From positions 1-16,987 of the forward strand of contig CAYGIQ010000047.1 in assembly GCA_964349885.1 (NCBI GenBank): 16,987 bases of DNA. Direction: 5' to 3'. The notes beneath the pieces were generated by a model that saw only the letters and a list, made by a program, of their open reading frames with translations, had not been told where the DNA came from and searched no databases. A program made the translations under genes and the position numbers. Positions 7,531 through 15,548 of this stretch are shown piece after piece; position 1 is the first letter of the stretch; the number at the start of each line of letters is the position of its first letter. This stretch comes from UBA1413 sp964349885. GTDB lineage: Bacteria; Bacteroidota; Bacteroidia; Bacteroidales; Prolixibacteraceae.

Positions 7531-8271
7531 ATGAAGCTACTGTTTCATATAGGCCGCTATTTTTCGATGCTTGGAAAGGTGTTCCTCAAACCAGAGAAAC
7601 ACAAAATGTATTTCCGGCAATTGATGCATGAAATCGACTCTCTGGGTATCAACTCTCTGGGTATTGTGGTAATGATCTCCCTTTTTATTGGTGGCATTCT
7701 TACCATTCAGCTGGCCTACAACCTAATGAACCCGCTCTACCCAAAAACACTCATAGGTTTAGGCACCCGCGACACCCTGATTCTGGAATTTTCATCCACC
7801 ATTATGGGGCTTATTCTAGCCGGGAAAATAGGTTCGAATATAACATCCGAGATTGGTTCAATGCGGGTTACCGAGCAAATAGACTCGCTCGAGATTATGG
7901 GGGTAAACTCGATAGGATACTTAATACTGCCCAAAATTGTTGCCGTAGTGATGATTATGCCACTGTTGGTTATTATGAGCATTTTTTTCGGTTTGTTGGG
8001 AGGTTTGATTGTAGGACCTGCTGCTGGTGTGGTAACCGCTGCTGAATACATCGATGGTATCCGCTATTTTTTTGTGCCCTATTATGTTACTTTCACTTTG
8101 ATAAAATCGGTCTTTTTTGGATTTCTTATTGCTTCCGTCCCAGCCTATTTTGGATACTATGTTCAGGGAGGAGCCCTAGAGGTTGGAAAAGCAAGTACCC
8201 GGGCAGTGGTAAATACCAATATTCTGATTCTTTTGTTTGACTTAATTCTCACTCAACTGCTGTTGACATGA
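7531..8271 (+). CDS. mlaE: MlaE-type lipid ABC transporter permease
   Basis: Permease of an Mla/MCE-type ABC transporter that moves phospholipids between inner and outer membranes; integral inner-membrane protein of 246 residues. The family signature covers about residues 98-127, including AGKIGSNITSEIGSMRVTEQ and IDSLEIMG. Hydrophobic segments lie at about 45-63, 84-101, 130-165, 183-205 and 228-246, in line with the five or so membrane helices of MlaE. The last bases overlap the start of mlaF by 4 nt (ATGA), so translation is probably coupled. The ATG at 7531 gives the expected N-terminal amphipathic stretch. The 179-nt region shared with divergent manC shows no strong promoter for this gene; TAATTTAG at 7452-7459 is a poor match. 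Confidence 0.87.
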   Translation: MKLLFHIGRYFSMLGKVFLKPEKHKMYFRQLMHEIDSLGINSLGIVVMISLFIGGILTIQLAYNLMNPLYPKTLIGLGTRDTLILEFSSTIMGLILAGKIGSNITSEIGSMRVTEQIDSLEIMGVNSIGYLILPKIVAVVMIMPLLVIMSIFFGLLGGLIVGPAAGVVTAAEYIDGIRYFFVPYYVTFTLIKSVFFGFLIASVPAYFGYYVQGGALEVGKASTRAVVNTNILILLFDLILTQLLLT

Positions 8272-9017
8272 TTGAAGTTAAAAACATCAGCAAATCGTTC
8301 GACGGTACCAGGGTGCTGCACAACATTTCGAGTACTTTTGAAAGAGGTAAAACCAACCTAATCATTGGCCGCAGCGGTTCGGGCAAAACGGTGTTGCTAA
8401 AATCGATTCTCGGACTCTACGATGTGGACGAGGGAAGCATACGCTATCACGACCGTGAGTTTACCATAATGAGAGAACACGAGCGCAAATTGCTGCGGCG
8501 CGAGTTGGGCATGGTATTCCAGGGAGGGGCTTTGTTTGATTCCTTATCGGTTGAAGAAAATGTGCGTTTCCCCCTCGATATGTTCACGGTGTTGTCGCCC
8601 AAGGAAAAACTGGTGCGGGTAGATTTTTGTCTCGAGCATGTTGGCATTTCTCAGTCGAACCATCTTTTTCCCTCCGAGATAAGCGGTGGAATGCAAAAAC
8701 GGGTTGCCATTGCGCGTGCTATCGCACTTAATCCGAAGTATCTTTTTTGCGATGAACCCAACTCAGGGCTCGATCCTGAAACAGCAACGAGAATCGATAA
8801 CCTTATTCGTGATCTAACTGTAGAGTTTCAGATGACGACCATCATCAATACCCATGACATGAATTCCGTTATCGAGATCGGCGACACCGTGCTTTTTATC
8901 CACAAGGGAGAAAAGTGCTGGGAAGGCTCTAGGTCGAATATCCTAGACTCTGACAATCAGGTACTTAACGACTTTATTTTTGCCAACAAACTATACGCCC
9001 AGATGAAGAACCGTTGA
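8268..9017 (+). CDS. mlaF: MlaF-type lipid ABC transporter ATPase
   Basis: Cytoplasmic ATPase partner of MlaE, powering phospholipid transport across the envelope. The 249 residues carry every ABC element: Walker A GRSGSGKT (34-41), Q-loop Gln85 in VFQGGALFDSLSV, signature SGGMQKR (139-145), Walker B YLFCDEP with Glu163, D-loop SGLDP (166-170) and switch His196 in NTHD. The GGALFDSLSVEENVRFPL segment and SGGMxKR signature are characteristic of the MlaF/Ttg2A branch rather than generic importers. The start ATG overlaps the mlaE stop. The MCE-domain protein MlaD and MlaB/MlaC are not encoded nearby: the next gene is convergent porX, 28 nt away. The complex must therefore recruit a substrate-binding subunit encoded elsewhere. 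An intrinsic-terminator-like hairpin follows the stop. Confidence 0.9.
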   Translation: MIEVKNISKSFDGTRVLHNISSTFERGKTNLIIGRSGSGKTVLLKSILGLYDVDEGSIRYHDREFTIMREHERKLLRRELGMVFQGGALFDSLSVEENVRFPLDMFTVLSPKEKLVRVDFCLEHVGISQSNHLFPSEISGGMQKRVAIARAIALNPKYLFCDEPNSGLDPETATRIDNLIRDLTVEFQMTTIINTHDMNSVIEIGDTVLFIHKGEKCWEGSRSNILDSDNQVLNDFIFANKLYAQMKNR

Positions 9018-9031
9018 ATTGCACAGGAAAG

Positions 9032-9054
9032 AACCATGCCAATGGTTACTTTTT
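9032..9054 (+). terminator. Hairpin with T-tract ending the mlaEF unit
   Basis: AACCAT (9032-9037), loop GCCA and ATGGTT (9042-9047) form a perfect 6-bp stem, followed by ACTTTTT (9048-9054). This is an intrinsic-terminator layout 15 nt after the mlaF stop. The stem is short and only one third G+C. The T-tract lies inside the 3' end of convergent porX, where it is the complement of its two terminal lysine codons, so porX constrains this sequence too. Confidence 0.5.
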
Positions 9055-10602
9055 GGGCACCAGTGTAACCACCGGCACCATCATCTCTTCCATCGAAATT
9101 CCACCATGTTGAAAGGTGTTGTTGTAATATCCAGCATAGTGGCTGTAATTGTTCGGATACACAAAAAAATCGGAAGCCTGTGCAAAAATATAGCTGGTAC
9201 TCATATTGCGAACCGGAAGAAACACTTCTTTGGGCTGGGTAACCTCGAATACCTGCTTTGATTTGTAGTTCAGGTTGCGGCCAAGTTTATACCGTAAATT
9301 GGTATTGGTTTCACGGTCGCCTATCACCCTTACTGGGTTATTCACCCTTATGGTACCATGGTCGGTAGTCACCACCAATTTCATATCGTTTGAGGCCACA
9401 GCAATCAGCAAATCAAGCAGCGACGAGTGGTTAAACCAACTCATTGTAAGCGAACGGTATGCCTTTTCATCAGAAGCGAGTTCCCGAATCATATCCATTT
9501 CTGTTCGGGCATGAGAGATCATATCAACAAAATTGAAAACCACAACCGAAAGGTCACTCTCGCGGATGCCCCTAATGGTTTCAGTTAGTTTACGCTCTGA
9601 TTTGAAATTGGAAAGCTTATCAAAGTAAAGTTTTTCCTTTCTGCCCAGCCTGAGCATTTGCCGACGAAGAAGTTCCGCTTCGTTCATGTTTTTATGCCCA
9701 TCATTGTCGTCATCCTCCCAGAGATCCGGATAGATCTTTTGAATCTCAGAAGGCATTAATCCGGCGAACATACTGTTCCTGGCATACATGGTTGCTGTTG
9801 GCAAGATACTGTAGTATAGCTCCTCCTCAACTGTATTATAGTATTCACCTATCACTTTACTCATTTGCCTCCACTGGTCGTAACGGAGATTATCGATGAC
9901 CAAGACAAAAACCTTTCGACCGTCGTTCAGCAATGGAAAAACCTTATGGCGAAAAACATCGGTCGAAAGCAATGGTCTACTCACAGGCGATTGGCTGAAC
10001 CATCCTGCATAGTTTTCGCGGATAAACTTAAAAAAAGCAGCATTTGCCTCACTCTTTTGATGGATCAAAACATCATCCATAGCAGAATCGCCGGAAAGAC
10101 CCAGTTCCAATTCCCAAAATACAAGCTTGCGGTATATCTCAACCCATTCAGCAGCGCTGAGGCGGTTGTTGAGCTGCATTCCAATCTGCGAAAATTCAGA
10201 CTGATATGCGGTAGTGGTTTGCTGGGTGATAAGTCGCTTAACCTCTACATTCTTTTTCAGGGTCAGTAAAATCTGTTTGGGATTAACCGGCTTAATGAGG
10301 TAATCGGCAATTTGGGCCCCAACCGCTTCGTCCATTATGTTTTCTTCTTCACTCTTGGTTATCATTACTACCGGAATATTGGAACTCATTGCCTTAATCC
10401 GATTCAAAGTTTCGAGACCGCTCAAACCAGGCATATTCTCGTCGAGGAAGATAATATCAAAATAATTTTGCCCAACCATGTCGAGTGCATCGGTTCCATT
10501 GTTGGCAGTTAATACCTCGTACCCCTTTTCGGCCAAAAAAAGAATATGGGGCTTGAGCAAATCGATTTCATCGTCGACCCAGAGTATTTTAATTTTTCGC
10601 AT
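9046..10602 (-). CDS. porX: T9SS regulator PorX (receiver + PglZ/alkaline-phosphatase-like domain)
   Basis: Two-component response regulator that, in Porphyromonas gingivalis and relatives, controls type IX secretion genes with kinase PorY and sigma factor SigP. The 518-residue length is typical. The receiver (about 4-120) has acidic pocket Asp10/Asp11, phospho-acceptor Asp54 (FLDENMPG), Thr82 and Lys104 (IKP). A helical linker leads to a PglZ-like phosphodiesterase domain (about 228-518). Its metal and active-site residues look complete: Asp237 (VIDNLRYDQW), Thr271 (PTATMYAR), Asp360 and His364 (FVDMISH), Asp414-His415 (TTDHG) and His499 (FQHGG). It is therefore probably an active Zn-dependent phosphatase or phosphodiesterase on nucleotide substrates. 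It is 70 nt downstream of porW/sprE with no visible promoter between, so it is likely co-transcribed. It converges tightly on mlaF. Confidence 0.93.
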   Translation of the reverse strand: MRKIKILWVDDEIDLLKPHILFLAEKGYEVLTANNGTDALDMVGQNYFDIIFLDENMPGLSGLETLNRIKAMSSNIPVVMITKSEEENIMDEAVGAQIADYLIKPVNPKQILLTLKKNVEVKRLITQQTTTAYQSEFSQIGMQLNNRLSAAEWVEIYRKLVFWELELGLSGDSAMDDVLIHQKSEANAAFFKFIRENYAGWFSQSPVSRPLLSTDVFRHKVFPLLNDGRKVFVLVIDNLRYDQWRQMSKVIGEYYNTVEEELYYSILPTATMYARNSMFAGLMPSEIQKIYPDLWEDDDNDGHKNMNEAELLRRQMLRLGRKEKLYFDKLSNFKSERKLTETIRGIRESDLSVVVFNFVDMISHARTEMDMIRELASDEKAYRSLTMSWFNHSSLLDLLIAVASNDMKLVVTTDHGTIRVNNPVRVIGDRETNTNLRYKLGRNLNYKSKQVFEVTQPKEVFLPVRNMSTSYIFAQASDFFVYPNNYSHYAGYYNNTFQHGGISMEEMMVPVVTLVPKK

Positions 10603-10672
10603 ATCCTCTGTTCATTTGATGGAAAGTGTGAAAGTTTCTCGGGGCATTGTTTTTTCTATGGCAAGGCTTTTT

Positions 10673-13600
10673 CTATTGCCCAAGATACTCCATGCGGTAG
10701 AACTCCATATATTCCGATATATTCTTACGGTCAATAAAGATGCCAAGATTGCCCTGGGTAATTATAAAGTTTCGGTAGTCGAGATTTCCAAGGGGTGAAA
10801 ACAGATCCCGCCGACCAACCAGCTGCTGCAAGTAAGCTCTGGAAGAGTCTTTGTCGGGAAGAACACCAATATTGAGCAAAACTCTGAAATCGTCGAGTAC
10901 GCGTTCCTCAACCTTCAGTCCAAGCGACGCAAATTCAACGGAATTGAACTGAACAATGTTTCGAACAAGCTGCTCTTTATCGAAACCCTCTGAAGGTACA
11001 ACCATAACAAACAACTGCTCTCCCGAAGTTTCAGGGAGGTAGGGCCCGGTAACCGGAGACACTTCCCTTAAAACCGGCATTGGCTGACCAACTGGCACAG
11101 CAGGCTGGGATGTCGGCGCAACCGCGGGAGAAGTAGAAGTGCGTTGCAAATAACTACTTCGAAAGAACTCCATATAACCATCAACAGCAAGGTTCTCAAT
11201 TAAACGATCGAGGTTTCTGTCTGTTATCAGGAAATTACGGTACGAAGTTTGGCCTAAGGAGGCATACAGTGTACGTTCAAGAATTGCTCGCCTGAAATAC
11301 GACATACTTTCGTTGTAGCCGGGCAATCCACGCACCATTAAAAATTGATAATCCCCTGCCTGTCTGATTTGGACCGCCAAATTCCAGAGTCGAAATTCCG
11401 ACCGGTTAAATTCGGCCAGCTGATTGAGCAACGTACGAAGGGAGATCCTGCTATCCATTACCGCCACCACAAAGTTCTGAGTGGTATCGATTGCCATGCT
11501 GTAAAGAGATTCGACCACCGGCACATCGACCGAAACGAATCTTCCTCGCTCACTCAAGAGCTCATCTTCTCGTTCTGCTCTGGCCATCAACTCCTCGGGA
11601 GAGACTTCTAAAGCATCATCGCTAAAATCGGGTCCGATAAAACGGCTGTAATTGCGGAGATAGAATCGAAGATATTCGGCAATTGACTTATCGGCGGAAA
11701 TTTGCCTGTAATTGGTTGAAGACACTACAAAATTATAGTAGTCGACTCCCCGTAAAGTTGCGAAAGCCTGTGCATTTCGAATAATGGCGCGGAAATAGAT
11801 CAATGCCTGCTCCTTATTTCCCAGCGATCTTATTACCAATAGAGAGGTGGCAGCATCTAGGTTTTCGACATCCACATCAAAATCGTACCGAGTATAGTGA
11901 TCGAGGTTATAATTGGCAAGATCAAACTTAAGTCGATTGATATTGACCCCGGCACTTTGCGGAAAGGAGAGCACAAAATAGTGCACCAGCTCTTCATCGT
12001 AGCTATATTTGCCTCCAAATTCATCCAACTCGGGATTAGAAGCTGTAAGCAGTTCATCATTAATGATGGTATCGTGCAGATAGCCCAAATCGACCAATCG
12101 TTGATAGTCAGTAAGCGTACTATCCTGTATGAGTGTAAGAATCTCCTTTGCCAATGGGGCAGGTTCTGCATTTGGATAAGCAGCAATATAACCCTGCAGC
12201 CGCCTTTCAAACTCTGTAAGATTTGAGGTAGCTCCCAAAGCCACCGACTCCATGAAATCGATCTTTGAGCGGGTAATACTATCGGGGTCAAGCTCTTTCA
12301 TTTGCGCTGCCTGGGCGACAACAGTTCCATATAAACCCGACTTGTACGCTCTAAAGGTATTCTGATAAAGTCTGTTCAGGCTATCCTGCTGAATTTGCAA
12401 TTCGGCGAAGAAATTTGGATTCAGGAGGTATTGCGCATAGCGACTTTCGGGATATCGATCAACAATCAGGCTTCGGAAAAAGGCTGCTCTGTTGGTGTTG
12501 CCCATCAACTCGAACAAATCGTAGAGATCAAAATAGTTCGAAAGAAGATAAATATTTTCGGGATAACGGTTGTTCAAAGCTTCGAATGATTCTGCCGAAC
12601 GGGGATAGTCATTAAAATCGGATCTAAAGATTTTACCTGCATTGTACAATGCATCGCGTATTTTGTGGTGAGAGATCTCCATCAGCGAATCGGTCAGCGG
12701 AAGATCCTGTGTATAATAATCACGCTGCATAGGATCGGTTTCCCGAGATACCAAAAGGGATGAATCAACCAACTCTGCAAATTCATCGATTTCGCCAAAA
12801 CCTGACAAGCTTTTGTTTTGTCTTCTCCAATCATCTTCAAGGCGACGCCGACCCCAACGTTGCTGAAACTGCGACCTCCCGAAAGTAATGGTCTGAGGAT
12901 TGTAAAAATACCAGCCACCCCCCTGATCAGATCTACCCAATCCCATTCGGTATTCGTCAGCTCTTGAATAGGTACCCTGAGCCCCCTGTTGATTCGCCAA
13001 AAGCTCAGCATCACTAACCCGCTGGCGCTCTTCTGCAATCCATTGATCAATCAGTACATTTCGTTCCGATTCAGGCATTCGGGCCAGCTTTTGAAGACTG
13101 TCCTGAATTTCAACCATTTCAAGATTGTCGACCAGTCGGGCTAGCCCTGTAGACCGCACCGTTAGTTGAGCGTAATCGGGGTAATTGCTGTCGATCACGA
13201 TCATGGCGGTATCGTAATAAGCCCGGGCATCGCGATAATTTTTGTCGTTGAAATAGATGTCGGCCAAGGTTACAGATGAAAGCGCCTGCTGGAAATTATT
13301 ATCAACCGAGGCTGCAACTGAGTTGCGGTAATTTTCGATTGCCCCAGTTATGTTTCCCTGCTTAAAGGCAAGATTACCAAGCGCATAGTATATCTGGTCG
13401 TTGAATTCAAGATACTTTTCATCACGCAGCATTTTAAGCAAATCGCGGCGCAATTTCTCGGAATCACCAGCTTCGGCCTTCAATTCAAAACTGTTGATCC
13501 GGGCATTGAACCCCATATCAAAGGGCGGATTCAGTCGGTTTACGGCCTCGAAAGCCTCAATAGACTGAGGAATATTTCCCGTTTGCTGATAGAGCTGCGC

Positions 13601-14362
13601 CAAGATATATTGAATGCGAGCCTTCTCTTTCCTCCAAAAACTCTTTTTTAAGGTGATTTCCAGAAGGCGGATCGCTTCTGTAAAATTACTTTGCTTTAAA
13701 TAAAAATCGGCATTAACCAGCCCCAGCTCTTTGTTGAGTCTCCGGGGAAACTTTGGATCGCTTTGCATGGCCAGCAGCAACTCGGCCGACTCTGTAAATC
13801 GTTCCATTTCGCTGTAGCTTCGGGCCAGCCATACCATTGCATCAAACCTTGTGTCCTCTTCCGGAAATTTGCGGATAATGAGTGAAAAGTTCTCGATGGC
13901 CGACATAAAGTTGTGTTGATAAAAATAGGCCTGTCCGATAATCAGATAGCTGTCGTCGATCCAGTTATTGAACTCCTCGCGGCTGGCAAACTGCTGGTAG
14001 CTTCGCGTTCTGATTTTTCGGCGTTTCGGTTTGACTGTAATCGACCGAGTTTGAATAACCTTATTGGCCTTAAGAACCGCATTGTTCATGTCGGCCTTGG
14101 CCACATTTGCAGCAGCTGTATAACTCTCCTTGTAAAGCGGCAATACCGATGTAAAATCGTCCTTTACCGATTGGTCAATCCGGCGCAAGCCGCTCTTAAT
14201 GCTCTCTTTACCGTTAAAATAGATATTGTACCTGGCTGTCACGTTGTTGTAGGTACGCGTTGCCCTAGTATTTTTGCTGGTCGAACATCCGACCATTACC
14301 AGAGCAAGGAGAGCAAAGAGTAGTATATGTGGAGTAAAGCGCTTCAAATAGGGTTGAATCAA
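10673..14362 (-). CDS. sprE: T9SS / gliding lipoprotein PorW/SprE with TPRs and triple C-terminal repeat
   Basis: Large lipoprotein of the PorW/SprE family, needed for type IX secretion and gliding, anchored by lipid and exposed to the periplasm. The signal peptide LKRFTPHILLFALLALVMVGC ends in a lipobox, with Cys26 as the lipidation site. TPR-like helical repeats fill about 135-410 and 565-650. The family-typical aromatic block is WYFYNP (484-489) followed by WGRRRLEDDWR (503-513). Residues 795-1229 contain three copies of an about 110-residue module. No ATG starts this frame: an in-frame TAA directly precedes TTG at 14362, and a second TTG (codon 6, at 14347) would give a neater signal peptide. 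At 1229 residues it is longer than the PorW/SprE proteins I recall from P. gingivalis and Flavobacterium. It lies 137 nt after coaX and 70 nt before porX. Confidence 0.9.
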   Translation of the reverse strand: MIQPYLKRFTPHILLFALLALVMVGCSTSKNTRATRTYNNVTARYNIYFNGKESIKSGLRRIDQSVKDDFTSVLPLYKESYTAAANVAKADMNNAVLKANKVIQTRSITVKPKRRKIRTRSYQQFASREEFNNWIDDSYLIIGQAYFYQHNFMSAIENFSLIIRKFPEEDTRFDAMVWLARSYSEMERFTESAELLLAMQSDPKFPRRLNKELGLVNADFYLKQSNFTEAIRLLEITLKKSFWRKEKARIQYILAQLYQQTGNIPQSIEAFEAVNRLNPPFDMGFNARINSFELKAEAGDSEKLRRDLLKMLRDEKYLEFNDQIYYALGNLAFKQGNITGAIENYRNSVAASVDNNFQQALSSVTLADIYFNDKNYRDARAYYDTAMIVIDSNYPDYAQLTVRSTGLARLVDNLEMVEIQDSLQKLARMPESERNVLIDQWIAEERQRVSDAELLANQQGAQGTYSRADEYRMGLGRSDQGGGWYFYNPQTITFGRSQFQQRWGRRRLEDDWRRQNKSLSGFGEIDEFAELVDSSLLVSRETDPMQRDYYTQDLPLTDSLMEISHHKIRDALYNAGKIFRSDFNDYPRSAESFEALNNRYPENIYLLSNYFDLYDLFELMGNTNRAAFFRSLIVDRYPESRYAQYLLNPNFFAELQIQQDSLNRLYQNTFRAYKSGLYGTVVAQAAQMKELDPDSITRSKIDFMESVALGATSNLTEFERRLQGYIAAYPNAEPAPLAKEILTLIQDSTLTDYQRLVDLGYLHDTIINDELLTASNPELDEFGGKYSYDEELVHYFVLSFPQSAGVNINRLKFDLANYNLDHYTRYDFDVDVENLDAATSLLVIRSLGNKEQALIYFRAIIRNAQAFATLRGVDYYNFVVSSTNYRQISADKSIAEYLRFYLRNYSRFIGPDFSDDALEVSPEELMARAEREDELLSERGRFVSVDVPVVESLYSMAIDTTQNFVVAVMDSRISLRTLLNQLAEFNRSEFRLWNLAVQIRQAGDYQFLMVRGLPGYNESMSYFRRAILERTLYASLGQTSYRNFLITDRNLDRLIENLAVDGYMEFFRSSYLQRTSTSPAVAPTSQPAVPVGQPMPVLREVSPVTGPYLPETSGEQLFVMVVPSEGFDKEQLVRNIVQFNSVEFASLGLKVEERVLDDFRVLLNIGVLPDKDSSRAYLQQLVGRRDLFSPLGNLDYRNFIITQGNLGIFIDRKNISEYMEFYRMEYLGQ
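10676..11980 (-). repeat. Three tandem copies of an about 110-residue module in PorW/SprE
   Basis: Copy 1 is residues 795-905 (11648-11980), copy 2 is 963-1074 (11141-11476) and copy 3 is 1117-1229 (10676-11014). Each begins with an F-V hydrophobic strand (YFVLSF, NFVVAV, LFVMVV). Each continues with an amphipathic helix ending in N-aromatic or FN, a strand with a hydrophobic pattern (LLVIRSL, FLMVRGL, VLLNIGVL), and a helix containing Y-F-R or AYL. All close with a Y-x-N-F strand (YYNFVVSSTN, YRNFLITDRN, YRNFIITQGN) and a final aromatic helix (EYLRFYLRNY, GYMEFFRSSYL, EYMEFYRMEYL). An acidic linker joins copies 1 and 2; a Pro/Ser/Thr-rich linker (1075-1110) joins 2 and 3. The copies have diverged, so this is an ancient duplication and not a DNA-level repeat. 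The strand-helix-strand-strand-helix-strand order suggests a SPOR-like fold, as inference. Confidence 0.8.
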
Positions 14363-14499
14363 TTAATAAATTAAACTCTTAAGGGCAACAATTATTGTTT
14401 CTGTTAAGCGGATATCCCTAGTTGTTTGTCGAAATTCTCCAACCAAATTCGTGCTGAATTAATTCGAACCTTTGAAAGGGATGAATTGCCATATCAGCC

Positions 14500-15267
14500 T
14501 CACTTCTGGATATACTGGTTAACCAAAAATAATCCATCGAGGGTCAGCAGCGGAGCAACATGCTGGATAGAGGGAATGTGGTCCGACATAATCTGGCTGA
14601 GTCCTCCTGTTGCAACTACCGTAACCGGACGTCCCAACTCCTTCCCAATGAGGCCAATGATATGATCAACCAATCCTGAATAACCCAGTACAATTCCCGA
14701 TTGAATGGCATGAACGGTATTCAGTCCAAGCACCGACGGGGGGGGTACCAGGTGAACCCGTGGTAGCTGAGCCGTCTTTCCAGCCAGCGCATTTACTGCA
14801 GTATTTAGCCCCGGAGCAATGGCAACACCCAGAATCTGACCATCGTTTCCGATGGTAGTGAAAGTAAGAGCAGTGCCAAAATCAATTACCGTAACATGAT
14901 CGCCAAATCGGGTATAGGCAGCTAGGGAATTGACTACCAGGTCGGAACCTATCTGGTAAGGATTGAGTATTTTAATCGGGAGTTTATCATAGATGTCGGG
15001 GCCAACAATGATGGGTGTTAACTTGAGAAACTTATGCAACATGTCAATAAAGGGCTGCACAAGGGTGGGGACCACACTGCTTAATACAGCAGTGTCAATG
15101 ATGCCATTTCCGTAATTTTCGCTGTGGAGCAGTGAGCGAAAAATAACCTCATACTCATCGGCGGTTTTAAAAACATCGGTCTGAATTCGCCAGTCGGAAA
15201 TCCATTGCTTTCCATCGTTGATTCCAAATACAATGTTGGTATTTCCAATGTCAATTGCCAGTAACAT
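14500..15267 (-). CDS. coaX: Type III pantothenate kinase
   Basis: Phosphorylates pantothenate in the first step of coenzyme A synthesis; cytosolic ASKHA-fold dimer, 255 residues as usual. Motifs seen: DIGNTN (6-11, phosphate-binding Asp6), VVPTL (65-69), DFGTALT (129-135, catalytic-region Asp129), the PGL segment APGLNTAVNALAGKTAQLP (151-169) and VATGG (218-222). The family GxDR motif reads GSDL here (107-110), so the arginine is replaced by leucine while Asp109 is kept. The start ATG at 15267 has a clear Shine-Dalgarno 8 nt upstream, which is unusual here and supports this start. It ends in TGA and is followed after 137 nt by porW/sprE on the same strand. It may head the coaX-sprE-porX transcript, though no functional link to secretion is implied. 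Confidence 0.92.
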   Translation of the reverse strand: MLLAIDIGNTNIVFGINDGKQWISDWRIQTDVFKTADEYEVIFRSLLHSENYGNGIIDTAVLSSVVPTLVQPFIDMLHKFLKLTPIIVGPDIYDKLPIKILNPYQIGSDLVVNSLAAYTRFGDHVTVIDFGTALTFTTIGNDGQILGVAIAPGLNTAVNALAGKTAQLPRVHLVPPPSVLGLNTVHAIQSGIVLGYSGLVDHIIGLIGKELGRPVTVVATGGLSQIMSDHIPSIQHVAPLLTLDGLFLVNQYIQK

Positions 15268-15275
15268 AGCCTAAT

Positions 15276-15281
15276 CTCCTT
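15276..15281 (-). promoter_or_regulatory. Strong Shine-Dalgarno (AAGGAG) for coaX
   Basis: The minus strand reads AAGGAG followed by 8 nt and then the coaX ATG, ideal spacing for 16S pairing. The other genes here lack such a site, as is common in Bacteroidota. It supports the annotated start but may matter little if this host ignores SD sequences. Confidence 0.4.
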
Positions 15282-15478
15282 CTCAATGATTGCGTTTTTG
15301 TATCCTCGGTCTTTTGCACTGCGCATGAATCGGGGAATACAACCCCTCAAAAATGTGAATAATTGACCAAACACGCCGCAAAACAATAAAATATTTAGCA
15401 AGAATCGCGAACTCTATACCGGCGAATCACATCATTCTGATGCCAATCTCTATAAAAAACCCCTATCCGATCACCTAT

Positions 15479-15495
15479 CAGGCATTTTGTGCCTG
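15479..15495 (-). other. Small perfect hairpin downstream of the oxidoreductase terminator
   Basis: CAGGCA (15479-15484), loop TTTTG and TGCCTG (15490-15495) form a perfect 6-bp stem 54 nt beyond the larger hairpin in the direction of the oxidoreductase transcript. It could be a back-up terminator or a 3'-end stabiliser, or could lie upstream of coaX as a regulatory stem. No T-tract follows on either strand. Confidence 0.3.
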
Positions 15496-15548
15496 GCATT
15501 TACAGCATCGCCCATTCATGCAAACAAATTACACATCATCAACAGCAA

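Noticed and set aside
10603..10680. GGCAA...TTGCC stem at the end of porW/sprE as a terminator before porX
   Set aside because: It has a 5-bp stem with a long A-rich loop and is followed by A-rich rather than T-rich sequence on the transcribed strand.
11857..12291. 144-residue minus-strand ORF inside porW/sprE
   Set aside because: It lies in another frame of a strongly supported gene, and shows no recognisable motif.
14363..14499. Palindromes AACAATTATTGTT (14387-14399) and GAATTAATTC (14455-14464) between coaX and porW/sprE
   Set aside because: They are short and AT-rich with no T-tract or promoter boxes at fitting spacing; likely chance.
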